From positions 3,156-67,155 of the forward strand of contig JAZRSV010000003.1 of NCBI GenBank assembly GCA_045651685.1: a DNA stretch of 64,000 bases. Direction: 5' to 3'. Under the pieces are notes generated by a model, which saw nothing but the letters and a program-made list of their open reading frames with translations, was not told the origin of the DNA and did no database searches. The stretch is from CAKVLS01 sp045651685 (GTDB lineage: Bacteria > Bacillota > Clostridia > Christensenellales > UBA1242). Positions within the stretch are counted from its first letter, which is position 1. Each line of letters starts with the position of its first letter. This document shows positions 16,490 to 23,907 of the stretch, one piece after another. A program made the position numbers and the translations under genes.

Positions 16490-16653
16490 AATCCACCCCT
16501 TATATTGTTAGTATATCAAAAAACAATATTTTATTAAAGCAATATAACCACAATTTATACAACAACTCACTTTTGACACTGGTTGGTTTGTCGCTTTTTG
16601 ACCAACATTAATAAATAAAAAAAATTATTAGTAAAATTATTTGAAAATTTTTA

Positions 16654-16682
16654 TTGACAACTTAAAGTTATTTTGTTAAACT
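16654..16682 (+). promoter_or_regulatory. Sigma-A promoter of tRNA-Ser
   Basis: TTGACA (16654-16659), 17-base spacer, TAAACT (16677-16682). The -10 lies 19 bases before the first base of tRNA-Ser. The rest of 16490-16653 is AT-rich intergenic sequence with no gene that I can see. Confidence 0.8.
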
Positions 16683-16701
16683 AACCACGCTAACAAAATA
16701 T

Positions 16702-16792
16702 GTAGCGGTACTCAAGTGGCTCAAGAGGAAGCCCTGCTAAGGCTTTAGACGGAGCAATCCGTGCGAGGGTTCAAATCCCTCCCGCTACGCCA
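16702..16792 (+). tRNA. tRNA-Ser (GCT)
   Basis: A 91-base class II tRNA with a long variable arm and encoded CCA. Acceptor GTAGCGG/CCGCTAC is perfect, discriminator G, anticodon loop CTGCTAA gives GCT for AGC/AGT codons, and the T-arm is GAGGG/CCCTC. It has its own promoter and terminator. Confidence 0.95.
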
Positions 16793-16798
16793 AAAAAT

Positions 16799-16824
16799 TG
16801 CGAACCTTGTGTTCGCATTTTTTT
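16799..16824 (+). terminator. Terminator of tRNA-Ser
   Basis: TGCGAAC pairs with GTTCGCA around 5 bases and is followed by seven T, starting 7 bases after the CCA end. Confidence 0.88.
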
Positions 16825-16840
16825 ATACAAAAAATAGCTA

Positions 16841-16869
16841 TTGAATTTTACATTTGGTTATAGTATAAT
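16841..16869 (+). promoter_or_regulatory. Sigma-A promoter of the 172-residue unknown gene
   Basis: TTGAAT (16841-16846), 17-base spacer, TATAAT (16864-16869), about 24 bases before the ATG at 16893. AGGAG lies within the short leader. Confidence 0.8.
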
Positions 16870-16892
16870 AAGTCGCGTAGGAGTTATTAAAA

Positions 16893-17411
16893 ATGAACAT
16901 TACAAAAACAGAAATTAATTTAGAAGTATTAGAAATAAAAGCAATGTACAACGAAGATGGTTCGCTTGATCAAGACCAAGCACAACTTGTTGTTGCTAGC
17001 AACAGCGATGAGTACAAACAGCTATTTGGTATACATTCAAAAATAAACGGTTATACTTGCCCAAGACATCTTACAGTATCTACAAAATTTGCAGGCAATT
17101 GCAGGTTGTTTTCTAATATTTGCTTTAGAGAATATATTGTTGACATTGGACAAGAAGATGATGCAAAAACTATTTTAGAAGCTGGCACTATGCCTGTAGG
17201 TTTGAGAAGAAGAGCTTATCAAAAATGGCAAGAGCTTAACATCACAGGAGACGAAAAACCTGCTATGCTACATTCTGACAGTTTGACATTTGACTCATCT
17301 GACCACGAAGGCAGATTTTATTATGTATATGGCAAAGACCATATACCAGATTCTTTCAAATGCCCAGTTGGCGAACAACCAAAAACAGAAAAAACTAATC
17401 AAGTTCAATAA
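16893..17411 (+). CDS. Hypothetical protein, family not recognised
   Basis: A 172-residue soluble protein with no signal peptide or membrane span. It has an acidic N-terminal third (MYNEDGSLDQDQAQ), three cysteines at 56, 70 and 77 (YTCPRH, GNCRLF, NICFRE), a basic patch LRRRAYQKW near 104-112, one more Cys in FKCPVGEQ, and a disordered Gln/Lys tail. The Cys/His spacing does not form a clear zinc finger. The gene stands alone with a consensus promoter, an AGGAG ribosome site 11 bases before the ATG and a strong terminator, so expression is likely high. I cannot assign a function. Confidence 0.75.
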   Translation: MNITKTEINLEVLEIKAMYNEDGSLDQDQAQLVVASNSDEYKQLFGIHSKINGYTCPRHLTVSTKFAGNCRLFSNICFREYIVDIGQEDDAKTILEAGTMPVGLRRRAYQKWQELNITGDEKPAMLHSDSLTFDSSDHEGRFYYVYGKDHIPDSFKCPVGEQPKTEKTNQVQ

Positions 17412-17420
17412 TAATCAAAG

Positions 17421-17448
17421 AGAGCAAAAAACTTTTGCTCTTTTTTTT
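17421..17448 (+). terminator. Terminator of the 172-residue unknown gene
   Basis: AGAGCAAAA pairs with TTTTGCTCT around a 3-base loop, followed by seven further T. Confidence 0.88.
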
Positions 17449-17476
17449 GTTTTGTAAAAAACTTTTTAATTACTGC

Positions 17477-17506
17477 TTGCAAAAAACACACACGATAAGA
17501 TATCAT
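17477..17506 (+). promoter_or_regulatory. Likely promoter of the HAD phosphatase gene
   Basis: TTGCAA (17477-17482) and TATCAT (17501-17506) with an 18-base spacer, 27 bases before the ATG, with a GATAGGAG ribosome site between. Confidence 0.5.
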
Positions 17507-17533
17507 ATAACTATAACTTGATAGGAGAAATAT

Positions 17534-18274
17534 ATGTACAAAATTGCTTTTATCGACCTAGATGGTACTTTGCTAAATTCGCAACATCAAATATCAGACT
17601 ATGATAAAGAAATAGTTATGCAGGCTGCACAAAAAATAAAAATCGTTTTTGCAAGTGCAAGGGGTTTTTATCGTATAGAAGATTATATCAAACAAATAGG
17701 CACTCTTACACCAGACAATTATACACTTGCTTTTAACGGCAGTTTGCTTACTAATAATACTCAAGAGCTAAAACTAATTGACAATAGTATAACAAGTGAT
17801 AATCTTGACGCTTTGCTACAATGGCTTTATCAACAAAAACCAGCAGAAATTTATGCTTACCATTATAATGGCAGCAACCTACTACAACCTAATCAAAAAG
17901 TGTCTGACTCAATATACAAGGTTGTTGTTTTGGAAACACCAGAAAATGTACAAATGTTGCGCAGCATTATGCCTGATTATATAAAAGATAATTTTGAAAT
18001 AACCAGTAGCGAACCTATACGAATAGAGTTTGTACAAAAAGGTAGAACAAAACGCCAAGCTATACTTACTTTGTTAGAGCATCTTAATATAACACCCGAA
18101 GAAATGATTGCTATTGGCGATGGTGAAAACGACATATCTATGCTGCAACTTGCCGGCACAGGTGTTGCTATGGATAACGCCCCTGAAATCGTAAAACTAT
18201 CTGCAAATATGACAACGGCGTCTTTTAACGATAGCGGTGTTGGTAAGGCATTAAAAAAGCTTTTGCAATTATAA
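17534..18274 (+). CDS. Cof-type HAD-superfamily phosphatase
   Basis: A 246-residue HAD hydrolase of the Cof/YidA (class IIB cap) type. Motif I is FIDLDGTLLNS with the nucleophile Asp at about 7 and the general acid at 9; motif II is FASAR (about 39-43); the Lys of motif III lies near 180 (KRQAI); motif IV is GDGENDISML (about 195-204). Relatives dephosphorylate sugar phosphates, flavin precursors or phosphorylated cofactors; the substrate here is unknown. Single gene with its own terminator. Confidence 0.92.
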   Translation: MYKIAFIDLDGTLLNSQHQISDYDKEIVMQAAQKIKIVFASARGFYRIEDYIKQIGTLTPDNYTLAFNGSLLTNNTQELKLIDNSITSDNLDALLQWLYQQKPAEIYAYHYNGSNLLQPNQKVSDSIYKVVVLETPENVQMLRSIMPDYIKDNFEITSSEPIRIEFVQKGRTKRQAILTLLEHLNITPEEMIAIGDGENDISMLQLAGTGVAMDNAPEIVKLSANMTTASFNDSGVGKALKKLLQL

Positions 18275-18303
18275 AAAAACCACCTACAATTAGGTGGTTT
18301 TTT
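18275..18303 (+). terminator. Terminator of the HAD phosphatase gene
   Basis: AAAACCACCTA pairs with TAGGTGGTTTT around a 4-base loop, followed by T residues, directly after the stop codon. Confidence 0.88.
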
Positions 18304-18355
18304 GTTTTTGGTTTTTTATATAAATTTGCTATAATAAAGTCAGGAGATATTAGTT

Positions 18356-18820
18356 ATGATAAGACTAGGAGAAGAAAAAGATATATCAAGAGTAAATGAA
18401 CTTCGTAAACAAGTAAACGATATGCATGTACAAGGCGAGCCAAATATATTTAAGCCAGGCTTTTGCCAAGAGATGCAAGACTATCTAAAACAATTTGTTA
18501 ATAGCGACGATAAGTGTTTTATCGTTTACGAGCAAGATAGTTATATTGTTGGCTATGCCATGTTAGAATTTATAACCAAACCAGAAAACGCCTACAGATA
18601 CCAATTGCAATTTGTAGAAGTTTCGGAGTTGGGCGTAGATGATGCTTGCAGAAGCAGCGGTATTGGCAAGCAACTGTTTGACTATATAATAGATATTGCC
18701 AAAAATCGTGGGTACGAAAATATCGAGCTAAACATGTGGACTTTTAACGAAAGGGCACTAAAATTTTATGAAAAACAAGGGCTAAAAACCTATCGCAGAC
18801 ATATGCGTATAAAAATTTGA
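18356..18820 (+). CDS. GNAT-family N-acetyltransferase
   Basis: A 154-residue acetyltransferase. The acetyl-CoA loop is seen as VSELGVDDACRSSGIGKQLFDYII (about 91-114) with the R/Q-x-x-G-I-G-x-x-L signature, followed by the helix AKNRGYENIELNMWTFNERALKFYEKQGL, which is the typical end of a GNAT domain. It transfers an acetyl group from acetyl-CoA to an amine of unknown identity. A TATAAT box and AGGAG site lie in the 80 bases upstream, so it is probably transcribed separately from the HAD gene. Confidence 0.9.
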   Translation: MIRLGEEKDISRVNELRKQVNDMHVQGEPNIFKPGFCQEMQDYLKQFVNSDDKCFIVYEQDSYIVGYAMLEFITKPENAYRYQLQFVEVSELGVDDACRSSGIGKQLFDYIIDIAKNRGYENIELNMWTFNERALKFYEKQGLKTYRRHMRIKI

Positions 18821-18829
18821 TTTTGCCTA

Positions 18830-18858
18830 TTGAAATCTTGCAATAATGATGTTAAAAT
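18830..18858 (+). promoter_or_regulatory. Promoter of the 60-aa gene / zeta-like kinase pair
   Basis: TTGAAA (18830-18835), 17-base spacer, TAAAAT (18853-18858), about 33 bases before the ATG of the small gene. Confidence 0.65.
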
Positions 18859-18891
18859 AATTTTGTAAAAATTTTTTTAGGGGTAAAAAAT

Positions 18892-19074
18892 ATGAGTCAA
18901 CAAGAGTTGTTTTTGTTTATACAAAAGTTTTGTAAAGTAGGTGCTTTGTCAGAAAAAACCATACAAAATGGTTTTGACCTATTGCCACCGGAGTGCCACG
19001 AATTGTTTGCTTTGCTTATAAACTACAAAAACGGCGCCGAATTTGACAAATTATTAAAAGATGGAGACCTATAG
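18892..19074 (+). CDS. Small protein upstream of a zeta-toxin-like kinase, possible antitoxin
   Basis: A 60-residue, mainly helical protein (FIQKFCKVGALSEKTIQNGF, then LPPECHELFALLINYKN). I do not recognise its family. Its stop codon TAG shares one base with the GTG start of the kinase, so the two are translated as a pair. A ribosome site AGGGG sits 8 bases before the ATG. The arrangement (small upstream gene plus P-loop zeta-like kinase) is that of a toxin-antitoxin or regulator-kinase pair; antitoxin activity is an inference from context only. Confidence 0.65.
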   Translation: MSQQELFLFIQKFCKVGALSEKTIQNGFDLLPPECHELFALLINYKNGAEFDKLLKDGDL

Positions 19075-19697
19075 TGTCTACCCTAACAATTTATGCAGGC
19101 ATTAACGGTGCTGGCAAATCAACTCTTCATCAATTTCAGTCAATCACTAATGGCAGTGGAGCTTATGGTGTAAGAATAAACCCCGACGAAATATTAAAAG
19201 AATTTTCTGGCAACTATAATGATGATATTGACATCATTAGATCTGGCAGAATAGCCATCGACAAACTAAAAAAATGTCTTGACAACAATGTATCTTTTAA
19301 CTGGGAAACAACAATACTATCACACTTTGTACTAAACTATATCGAGAAGGCAAAAAGTCAAGGCTATACCGTTAACATTAACTTTATTGGTGTTAATGAT
19401 ATAGAACAATCTTTTTCGAGAATAAGACTTAGAGTATTAACTGGTGGACATAATGTACCAAAACATTTTGTACAATATAGATTTGATCATCAATTTGACA
19501 ATATGGATGCCGCCATTGCACTTGCAGATAGAATATACTTTTATGACAACTCTACCACAATGAAACTTGTTGGTTCTTGCATCAATCACAACATAACTTT
19601 TTTTGACCAAAATGTACCATGGGCAAGCAAAGTACTTTCTCAATGCCCTACTTACAAACCTCTAAAAAATCAACAACCACAATCTACAACAATATAA
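19074..19697 (+). CDS. Zeta-toxin-like P-loop kinase
   Basis: A 207-residue P-loop protein of the zeta toxin / COG4185 type. Walker A is AGINGAGKST (about 8-17). Further zeta-like elements are RINPDEIL (about 37-44), NWETTILSH with the ETT signature (about 80-88), and a C-terminal arginine-rich helix RIRLRVLTGGHNVPKHFVQYRF (in two parts about 121-142), where arginines contact the phosphates. True zeta toxins phosphorylate UDP-N-acetylglucosamine and block wall synthesis; relatives of this group have less certain roles. The start is GTG, overlapping the upstream stop. A terminator follows at once. Confidence 0.82.
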   Translation: MSTLTIYAGINGAGKSTLHQFQSITNGSGAYGVRINPDEILKEFSGNYNDDIDIIRSGRIAIDKLKKCLDNNVSFNWETTILSHFVLNYIEKAKSQGYTVNINFIGVNDIEQSFSRIRLRVLTGGHNVPKHFVQYRFDHQFDNMDAAIALADRIYFYDNSTTMKLVGSCINHNITFFDQNVPWASKVLSQCPTYKPLKNQQPQSTTI

Positions 19698-19698
19698 G

Positions 19699-19729
19699 AA
19701 CGCTTACAATAAAGCGTTTTTTATTTTTT
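19699..19729 (+). terminator. Terminator of the zeta-like pair
   Basis: AACGCTT pairs with AAGCGTT, followed by TTTTATTTTTT. Confidence 0.75.
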
Positions 19730-19748
19730 ATCAATTATATGTGTAAAG

Positions 19749-19777
19749 TAGACATTTTTTTGATGTTATGATATTCT
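19749..19777 (+). promoter_or_regulatory. Likely promoter of the zinc-ribbon membrane protein gene
   Basis: TAGACA (19749-19754), 17-base spacer, TATTCT (19772-19777), 22 bases before the ATG at 19800. Confidence 0.5.
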
Positions 19778-19799
19778 CTTGATATAGGAGATTTTTTTG

Positions 19800-20414
19800 A
19801 TGGACATATTAAAATGCGTTAATTGTGGCGCAAAAATAAAGAAAAATTCGTTAAAGTGCGATTATTGTGGCACACATTATAAAGAGACACCTTCTGGGCT
19901 TTCAGAACAGCGCCGCACACAAAGTAGCTACATCGTACCAAAACTATCTAGCGAACAAGTTTACGAAGCTATGACAGTTTTTCAAAAAGGTAGATTAGTT
20001 GCTCTTGCCCCAATAGGCTTTTTGATAGTATGGACAAGTTTTGCAATGTTTGGTTTTATTTCTGTTTTGCAAATGGCCGGCTTCTTCCCTGCGATTATAC
20101 CGGGCTTTATGTCATGCTTTGGTTTGGGTGCAATTGTTTCTATTATAAAAGGTGCATTTTTTGACAATGTAACAAAAATTATAAAAACATACAAAAGAGG
20201 CGACCACGAAAAAGCTTATTCTATAGCAAAGGCAAAAAGTATAAAAGATCAAAACGCTTTGTTAATATCTTTATTACTTGCTTATCATATTTTTAATGAT
20301 TATGATTATTTAGAGCAAAATGCTATAAGAGCTACAGAAAAAGCTGTTTCGCACACAACTAACTACACTAATGCTTTTTGCGTTTTGGTAGAAAAATATA
20401 CAGCAGTAAGGTAA
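19800..20414 (+). CDS. Zinc-ribbon membrane protein of unknown function
   Basis: A 204-residue protein with an N-terminal zinc ribbon, CVNCGAK...CDYCGTHY (two CxxC knuckles, about 6-26), a linker, and two hydrophobic spans (about 68-90 and 95-118) separated by a short loop. The C-terminal part (KTYKRGDHEKAYSIAKAKS onward) is helical and could form TPR-like pairs. The ATG at 19800 is chosen because ATAGGAG lies 11 bases upstream; a TTG just before it is possible but less likely. Seven bases separate it from the following acetyltransferase gene, so the two are probably cotranscribed. Function unknown. Confidence 0.8.
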   Translation: MDILKCVNCGAKIKKNSLKCDYCGTHYKETPSGLSEQRRTQSSYIVPKLSSEQVYEAMTVFQKGRLVALAPIGFLIVWTSFAMFGFISVLQMAGFFPAIIPGFMSCFGLGAIVSIIKGAFFDNVTKIIKTYKRGDHEKAYSIAKAKSIKDQNALLISLLLAYHIFNDYDYLEQNAIRATEKAVSHTTNYTNAFCVLVEKYTAVR

Positions 20415-20421
20415 TAAAATA

Positions 20422-20940
20422 ATGAGTGTACAATACGAAAAAACCGACAAGGTTATTGATTATCTAAAAAGCGTAGAGATAAGCATAAAAAGTGACTTTT
20501 TGCATGCTGACAAATCAGAAGGTTTTATTTATAGATCAATCAACGACAAAGACAGACCTTATCTAAATGTAGTAAAACAAGATGGTGTTGTATCTGGCGT
20601 AGTTGTAGTAAGACCAATAGATAAAAATGACTATAAAAGTTTTAAGAAAATAGAAATAGAACAAGATGCTTTGATACTAGACAAGTTGGTTATAAAATCT
20701 TGGCACAGAAACTTGGGTCTTGGTACAGGTCTTGTAGATTTTGTAAAACAAACTTATGGTCAAAGTCCACTATACGCATTAGTTAGACAAGATCCACAAA
20801 AAAATATATACGCTACAAAAATATTTGACAAAACTGGCTTTGTAGTAGTTGGTCAAGCTACTATATTAAACAAAGATTTTAATGACGAAGCAACTTGGGC
20901 AATGTACAAATTAGAAACAACAAAAAAAGAGCAAGAATAA
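20422..20940 (+). CDS. GNAT-like N-acetyltransferase
   Basis: A 172-residue protein with the GNAT core: strand LILDKLVIKSWHRNLGLGTGLVDFVKQ (in two parts, about 89-113) carries the acetyl-CoA binding pattern R-x-x-G-L-G-x-G-L, followed by a strand LYALVRQDPQKN and a helix ending DKTGFVVVGQ, the usual close of the fold. The N-terminal 80 residues are less conserved. The substrate is unknown. It follows the zinc-ribbon gene with 7 bases between and overlaps its own terminator at the stop codon. Confidence 0.82.
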   Translation: MSVQYEKTDKVIDYLKSVEISIKSDFLHADKSEGFIYRSINDKDRPYLNVVKQDGVVSGVVVVRPIDKNDYKSFKKIEIEQDALILDKLVIKSWHRNLGLGTGLVDFVKQTYGQSPLYALVRQDPQKNIYATKIFDKTGFVVVGQATILNKDFNDEATWAMYKLETTKKEQE

Positions 20941-20957
20941 TTGCTCTTTTATTTTTT
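20925..20957 (+). terminator. Terminator over the acetyltransferase stop codon
   Basis: AAAAGAGCAA pairs with TTGCTCTTTT around the last codons and stop of the acetyltransferase gene, followed by a T run. A-rich sequence on the other side makes it usable in both directions. Confidence 0.8.
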
Positions 20958-21023
20958 TATAAACAACGCTCCACATATCATACCCAGCGCAACGCAGGCA
21001 CATATTATATACAAAAATGACAT
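20949..21023 (-). CDS. Putative 24-residue single-span membrane peptide
   Basis: On the minus strand an ATG at 21023 is preceded by GAGAGGATAGG, a usable ribosome site, and opens a 24-codon frame: MSFLYIIC, a hydrophobic core with ACVALGMICGALFI, and a KK end. The layout fits a small membrane peptide. The stop lies in the shared terminator hairpin. Such short frames arise by chance, so only the ribosome site and the membrane-like composition support it. Confidence 0.35.
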   Translation of the reverse strand: MSFLYIICACVALGMICGALFIKK

Positions 21024-21115
21024 AACCTATCCTCTCTATATTTTTATTATATCAAAAATGCAATACATATTCAACACTTAATCATAAACAATACAGCTAT
21101 ACATATACTAATAGT

Positions 21116-21748
21116 ATGGTAGAAAATATACAACAAGTTTTTTCTAATAGTTTTGGTGAGTTTTGCTTTTTTGCAACAATGCTAATCGCAATGATACCTA
21201 TATGCGAAAGCAGGGTTGCAATACCGTTTGGCATGGCAAAAGAAATATGGGGCGAGCAAGCATTGTCACCTATTGTTAGTTTTTGTGCAAGTCTTGTTGG
21301 CGGTTGTATAATAACAGCTATTATTTTGTTATTGCTAAAACCAATAGTAAAAAAATTAAAACAAAACAAAAAGTTTACCAAATTTGCAGCTAGGCTTGAG
21401 GCAAAGTTTAGAGACAAAACTGATCAAGTGTTAGAAGATAATGACCAAATAAAACACAAAACTTTTAATGCGTGGTTGTCGGTCATGCTTTTTGTAGCTA
21501 CCCCTGCACCAATGACAGGTATATGGACGGGCTCTGCAATAGCATGCTTTACCAAGCTTTCTTTTTGGAGTAGCTTTTTGGCTGTTAGTGTTGGCAATGT
21601 TATTGGCAACATAATAATAGTTTTAGTTTGCACTATACTGCAAGAATATATTTTTGTTTTGCTTATATTATGTCTATTAACTACTATTGTTGCTGTTGCT
21701 TTTTATTATTTTAACAAACACAAAAAATCAAACAAAAAACAGGTCTAA
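21116..21748 (+). CDS. Putative small multidrug export membrane protein (COG2426 type)
   Basis: A 210-residue membrane protein. It begins with a span containing IPICESRVAIPFGMAKEIWG (about 32-51), the family's conserved E-S/R-x-A-I-P signature, followed by a second span, a cytoplasmic basic stretch (about 80-115), and two or three further spans with the PAPMTGIWTGSAIA motif (about 131-144). This matches the putative small multi-drug export family, whose function is poorly established. No Shine-Dalgarno is visible before the ATG, so the start or translation mode is uncertain. A shared terminator follows. Confidence 0.8.
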   Translation: MVENIQQVFSNSFGEFCFFATMLIAMIPICESRVAIPFGMAKEIWGEQALSPIVSFCASLVGGCIITAIILLLLKPIVKKLKQNKKFTKFAARLEAKFRDKTDQVLEDNDQIKHKTFNAWLSVMLFVATPAPMTGIWTGSAIACFTKLSFWSSFLAVSVGNVIGNIIIVLVCTILQEYIFVLLILCLLTTIVAVAFYYFNKHKKSNKKQV

Positions 21749-21766
21749 AAACAGACCTGTTTTTTT
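21733..21766. terminator. Bidirectional terminator between convergent membrane protein genes
   Basis: ACAGGTCT pairs with AGACCTGT, with T run on the plus strand and A run (T on minus) on the other side. It overlaps the stop codons of both genes. Confidence 0.85.
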
Positions 21767-22979
21767 ATTGAGTATCATTAAGGTTAAGGTAGTTGACTAG
21801 GTCTTTTGTCGTGCTATCTTCATAATGTCTAGCAACAAATAGTCCCGTCATCGCTATGGTCGAAGCACATATAACTGCAGCCAGCAATCCAAACACACCC
21901 GACCCATAACACACAGCATAACATATCCACTGGGCATTGCACTGGTTGACGAGCATTTCGTTGCCAACACCTAGTATGCGAGCCTTGTCAAGATAGCTTT
22001 GATACAAGTGTAAGTTTAAGAAAGGATGTATAAATGCACCAAGCCAATATAGACCACATATTAGATACAAATTTCTTACAAAGTACGAAACAATCACACC
22101 GACAGTTAGATACAATATAACAATGCTTGCATAGTTTTTGCCATCTACTCTAGTTAGTAGTTTGCCCACAACCAAACAGCTTATCCCGTATATGCCGTCA
22201 TAAACAGAATTGGCAACACCTGCCAAAAAGAAACTATCAGTCTCTATATAAATAATTGCTGTCACTAGATAGTAAAAACCATAAAATGCTGGGCCTGTAA
22301 AAAAGTATGTCAAATAATGTTTTATCAAAAATGATTTTTGCAATTTTTTTACAGCTTGGCTACCTTCTTCTCTTGCAACCAAGTACGAAACAAAGTCTTC
22401 GTTAAAGTTAGGAGTGCTCTTAAACTTAAAGTAAAATACAAACATTGGCACAGCACTGCCAATAAAAATTGTTAAACTAAATATTACAACTATAAATTGT
22501 GGTATATGGTCCAAAAACAAACCACCAACAATGCCCGCTACAAACCAACCCATTTGCTCTAAAAATCTAGTTAGGCCAAGGGTCTTTTCGTCTGCGCCTT
22601 CTGACACATAGTTGTATATAATATCAATAGGTACATCATTAAAGCAGTTTTCGGCTGCGCTAAAAAATGCTGTGATAATAATTAACCAAATAGCATTGGC
22701 ATTAAGAAATAATATACATATTTCGCAACAAACTATTGGTATAATGCGTAGCAACAAAAATATTTGAGGTTTTTTGAAAAATACTTTTTTTAGGGAAAGG
22801 TTAATACATACAATAAAAAGATTTTGCAACGCCCAATAAGCAAACATATAACCGATTGCTCTTGCAAGGCCCATTGTAGGTAGTGCAAAACCCAGTATCA
22901 AAAATGGTATAAACTCCATAATCAAACTTATCGAAAAGTTGGACATGGTTTTGTATATTTGTAATAGCTTAAATTGCAT
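21765..22979 (-). CDS. MFS-like multi-pass transporter
   Basis: A 404-residue protein with about twelve hydrophobic spans and basic cytoplasmic loops, the size and topology of major facilitator transporters. A central cytoplasmic loop (about 195-215, FNEDFVSYLVAREEGSQ) divides two six-span halves. A loop with DVPIDIIYNYVSEGADEKTL before span five and a Gly-rich span GWFVAGIVGGLF are also recognisable in the partial transporter at 1-944. The substrate is unknown. It is convergent with the small-multidrug-export gene and divergent from the 220-residue unknown gene. Confidence 0.78.
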   Translation of the reverse strand: MQFKLLQIYKTMSNFSISLIMEFIPFLILGFALPTMGLARAIGYMFAYWALQNLFIVCINLSLKKVFFKKPQIFLLLRIIPIVCCEICILFLNANAIWLIIITAFFSAAENCFNDVPIDIIYNYVSEGADEKTLGLTRFLEQMGWFVAGIVGGLFLDHIPQFIVVIFSLTIFIGSAVPMFVFYFKFKSTPNFNEDFVSYLVAREEGSQAVKKLQKSFLIKHYLTYFFTGPAFYGFYYLVTAIIYIETDSFFLAGVANSVYDGIYGISCLVVGKLLTRVDGKNYASIVILYLTVGVIVSYFVRNLYLICGLYWLGAFIHPFLNLHLYQSYLDKARILGVGNEMLVNQCNAQWICYAVCYGSGVFGLLAAVICASTIAMTGLFVARHYEDSTTKDLVNYLNLNDTQ

Positions 22980-23082
22980 TTTTACCCCTATTTTTTAGTA
23001 TAATTTTTAATATTTTTTGCTACAAACTAATATTATCATAATAAAAAATTTTTACCAAATAGTTTGCAAAAAAAATTAAGTA

Positions 23083-23111
23083 TTGCATTTTATAGCAAAA
23101 GTTGCTATAAT
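23083..23111 (+). promoter_or_regulatory. Promoter with internal palindrome upstream of a 220-residue unknown gene
   Basis: TTGCAT (23083-23088), 17-base spacer, perfect TATAAT (23106-23111). Within the spacer and running into the -10 box is TATAGCAA-AAG-TTGCTATA (23091-23109), a perfect 8+3+8 palindrome, in the position of a repressor operator. The leader to the ATG at 23201 is about 80 bases. Confidence 0.75.
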
Positions 23112-23200
23112 ACAAGATAGATAATATGTTTTGTGCTATTATCTCAACTAAATAAAATTGTCAAACATTCATTTATTTTACGATAAATTGGAGGTTTAAT

Positions 23201-23863
23201 ATGCAAGCAGTTATATTTATTATTAACGAAACAGCATTTGTATCAGACACACCTATAGCAAAAAAGAGCGCAATGATGAGCTATCTTACAGTGCATGGTG
23301 ATACCTTTGCTGACCATGTAGACAACAGCAATAGTGGCAGACGCAGCTATGCTCTTTTATGTGCTCGCAATAGCAGCCAAGAACAATTTAATATACCACT
23401 AGCGCTAGCAACATTAACACCTATCAGTGAAAAGGTTGATGACAGAACCGTTGCAACTGCGATAGACTTTTCTAATATAAAGTTAAATCCAGAATATTCA
23501 ACACACAAATTGCTACCAACCTTTATTAATAATACAATTACTCAAATACAACAATCTCTAAAAAGAGCAGGTATGCCACCACTAGCCTACGCGCAAATGT
23601 GCATATCTCAAGACTCAAAAATAGCAGATACTATTGAGCAAGAAGGTTTTGCCCCAGCAGCAATGACTACAAAGTATCATGTAAGACCAGACATTGTTAT
23701 GATAAAACCTACTAACCTTACTCCAGAACAACAAATAGATTATGACAACAAGCTAGCACTTGCATCAACTATGGAGCAAACAAAAACTTTGGCAATCATT
23801 GCAAAAGAGCAATCAATATCAAACTGTGCAGGCAAAGGTTATACAGCACCAGTGCCATGCTAA
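23201..23863 (+). CDS. Hypothetical protein, family not recognised
   Basis: A 220-residue soluble protein without signal peptide or spans. The first half holds short beta-type segments (AVIFIINETAFV, RRSYALLCARN), the second is helical (INNTITQIQQSLKRAG, DSKIADTIEQEGF, LASTMEQTKTLAIIAKEQ). The segment SKIADTIEQEGFAPAAMTTKYHV resembles the end of an acetyltransferase domain, but no acetyl-CoA loop is visible, so I do not assign it. A GGAGG ribosome site lies 8 bases before the ATG. Single-gene unit with a consensus promoter carrying an operator-like palindrome and with its own terminator. Confidence 0.75.
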   Translation: MQAVIFIINETAFVSDTPIAKKSAMMSYLTVHGDTFADHVDNSNSGRRSYALLCARNSSQEQFNIPLALATLTPISEKVDDRTVATAIDFSNIKLNPEYSTHKLLPTFINNTITQIQQSLKRAGMPPLAYAQMCISQDSKIADTIEQEGFAPAAMTTKYHVRPDIVMIKPTNLTPEQQIDYDNKLALASTMEQTKTLAIIAKEQSISNCAGKGYTAPVPC

Positions 23864-23871
23864 ACAAAAAT

Positions 23872-23904
23872 AAAAAAACTCACAAGAAATTGTGAGTTTT
23901 ATTT
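23872..23904. terminator. Bidirectional terminator between the unknown gene and folD
   Basis: ACTCACAA pairs with TTGTGAGT around GAAA, flanked by A and T runs; serves both convergent genes. Confidence 0.85.
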
Positions 23905-23907
23905 TTT

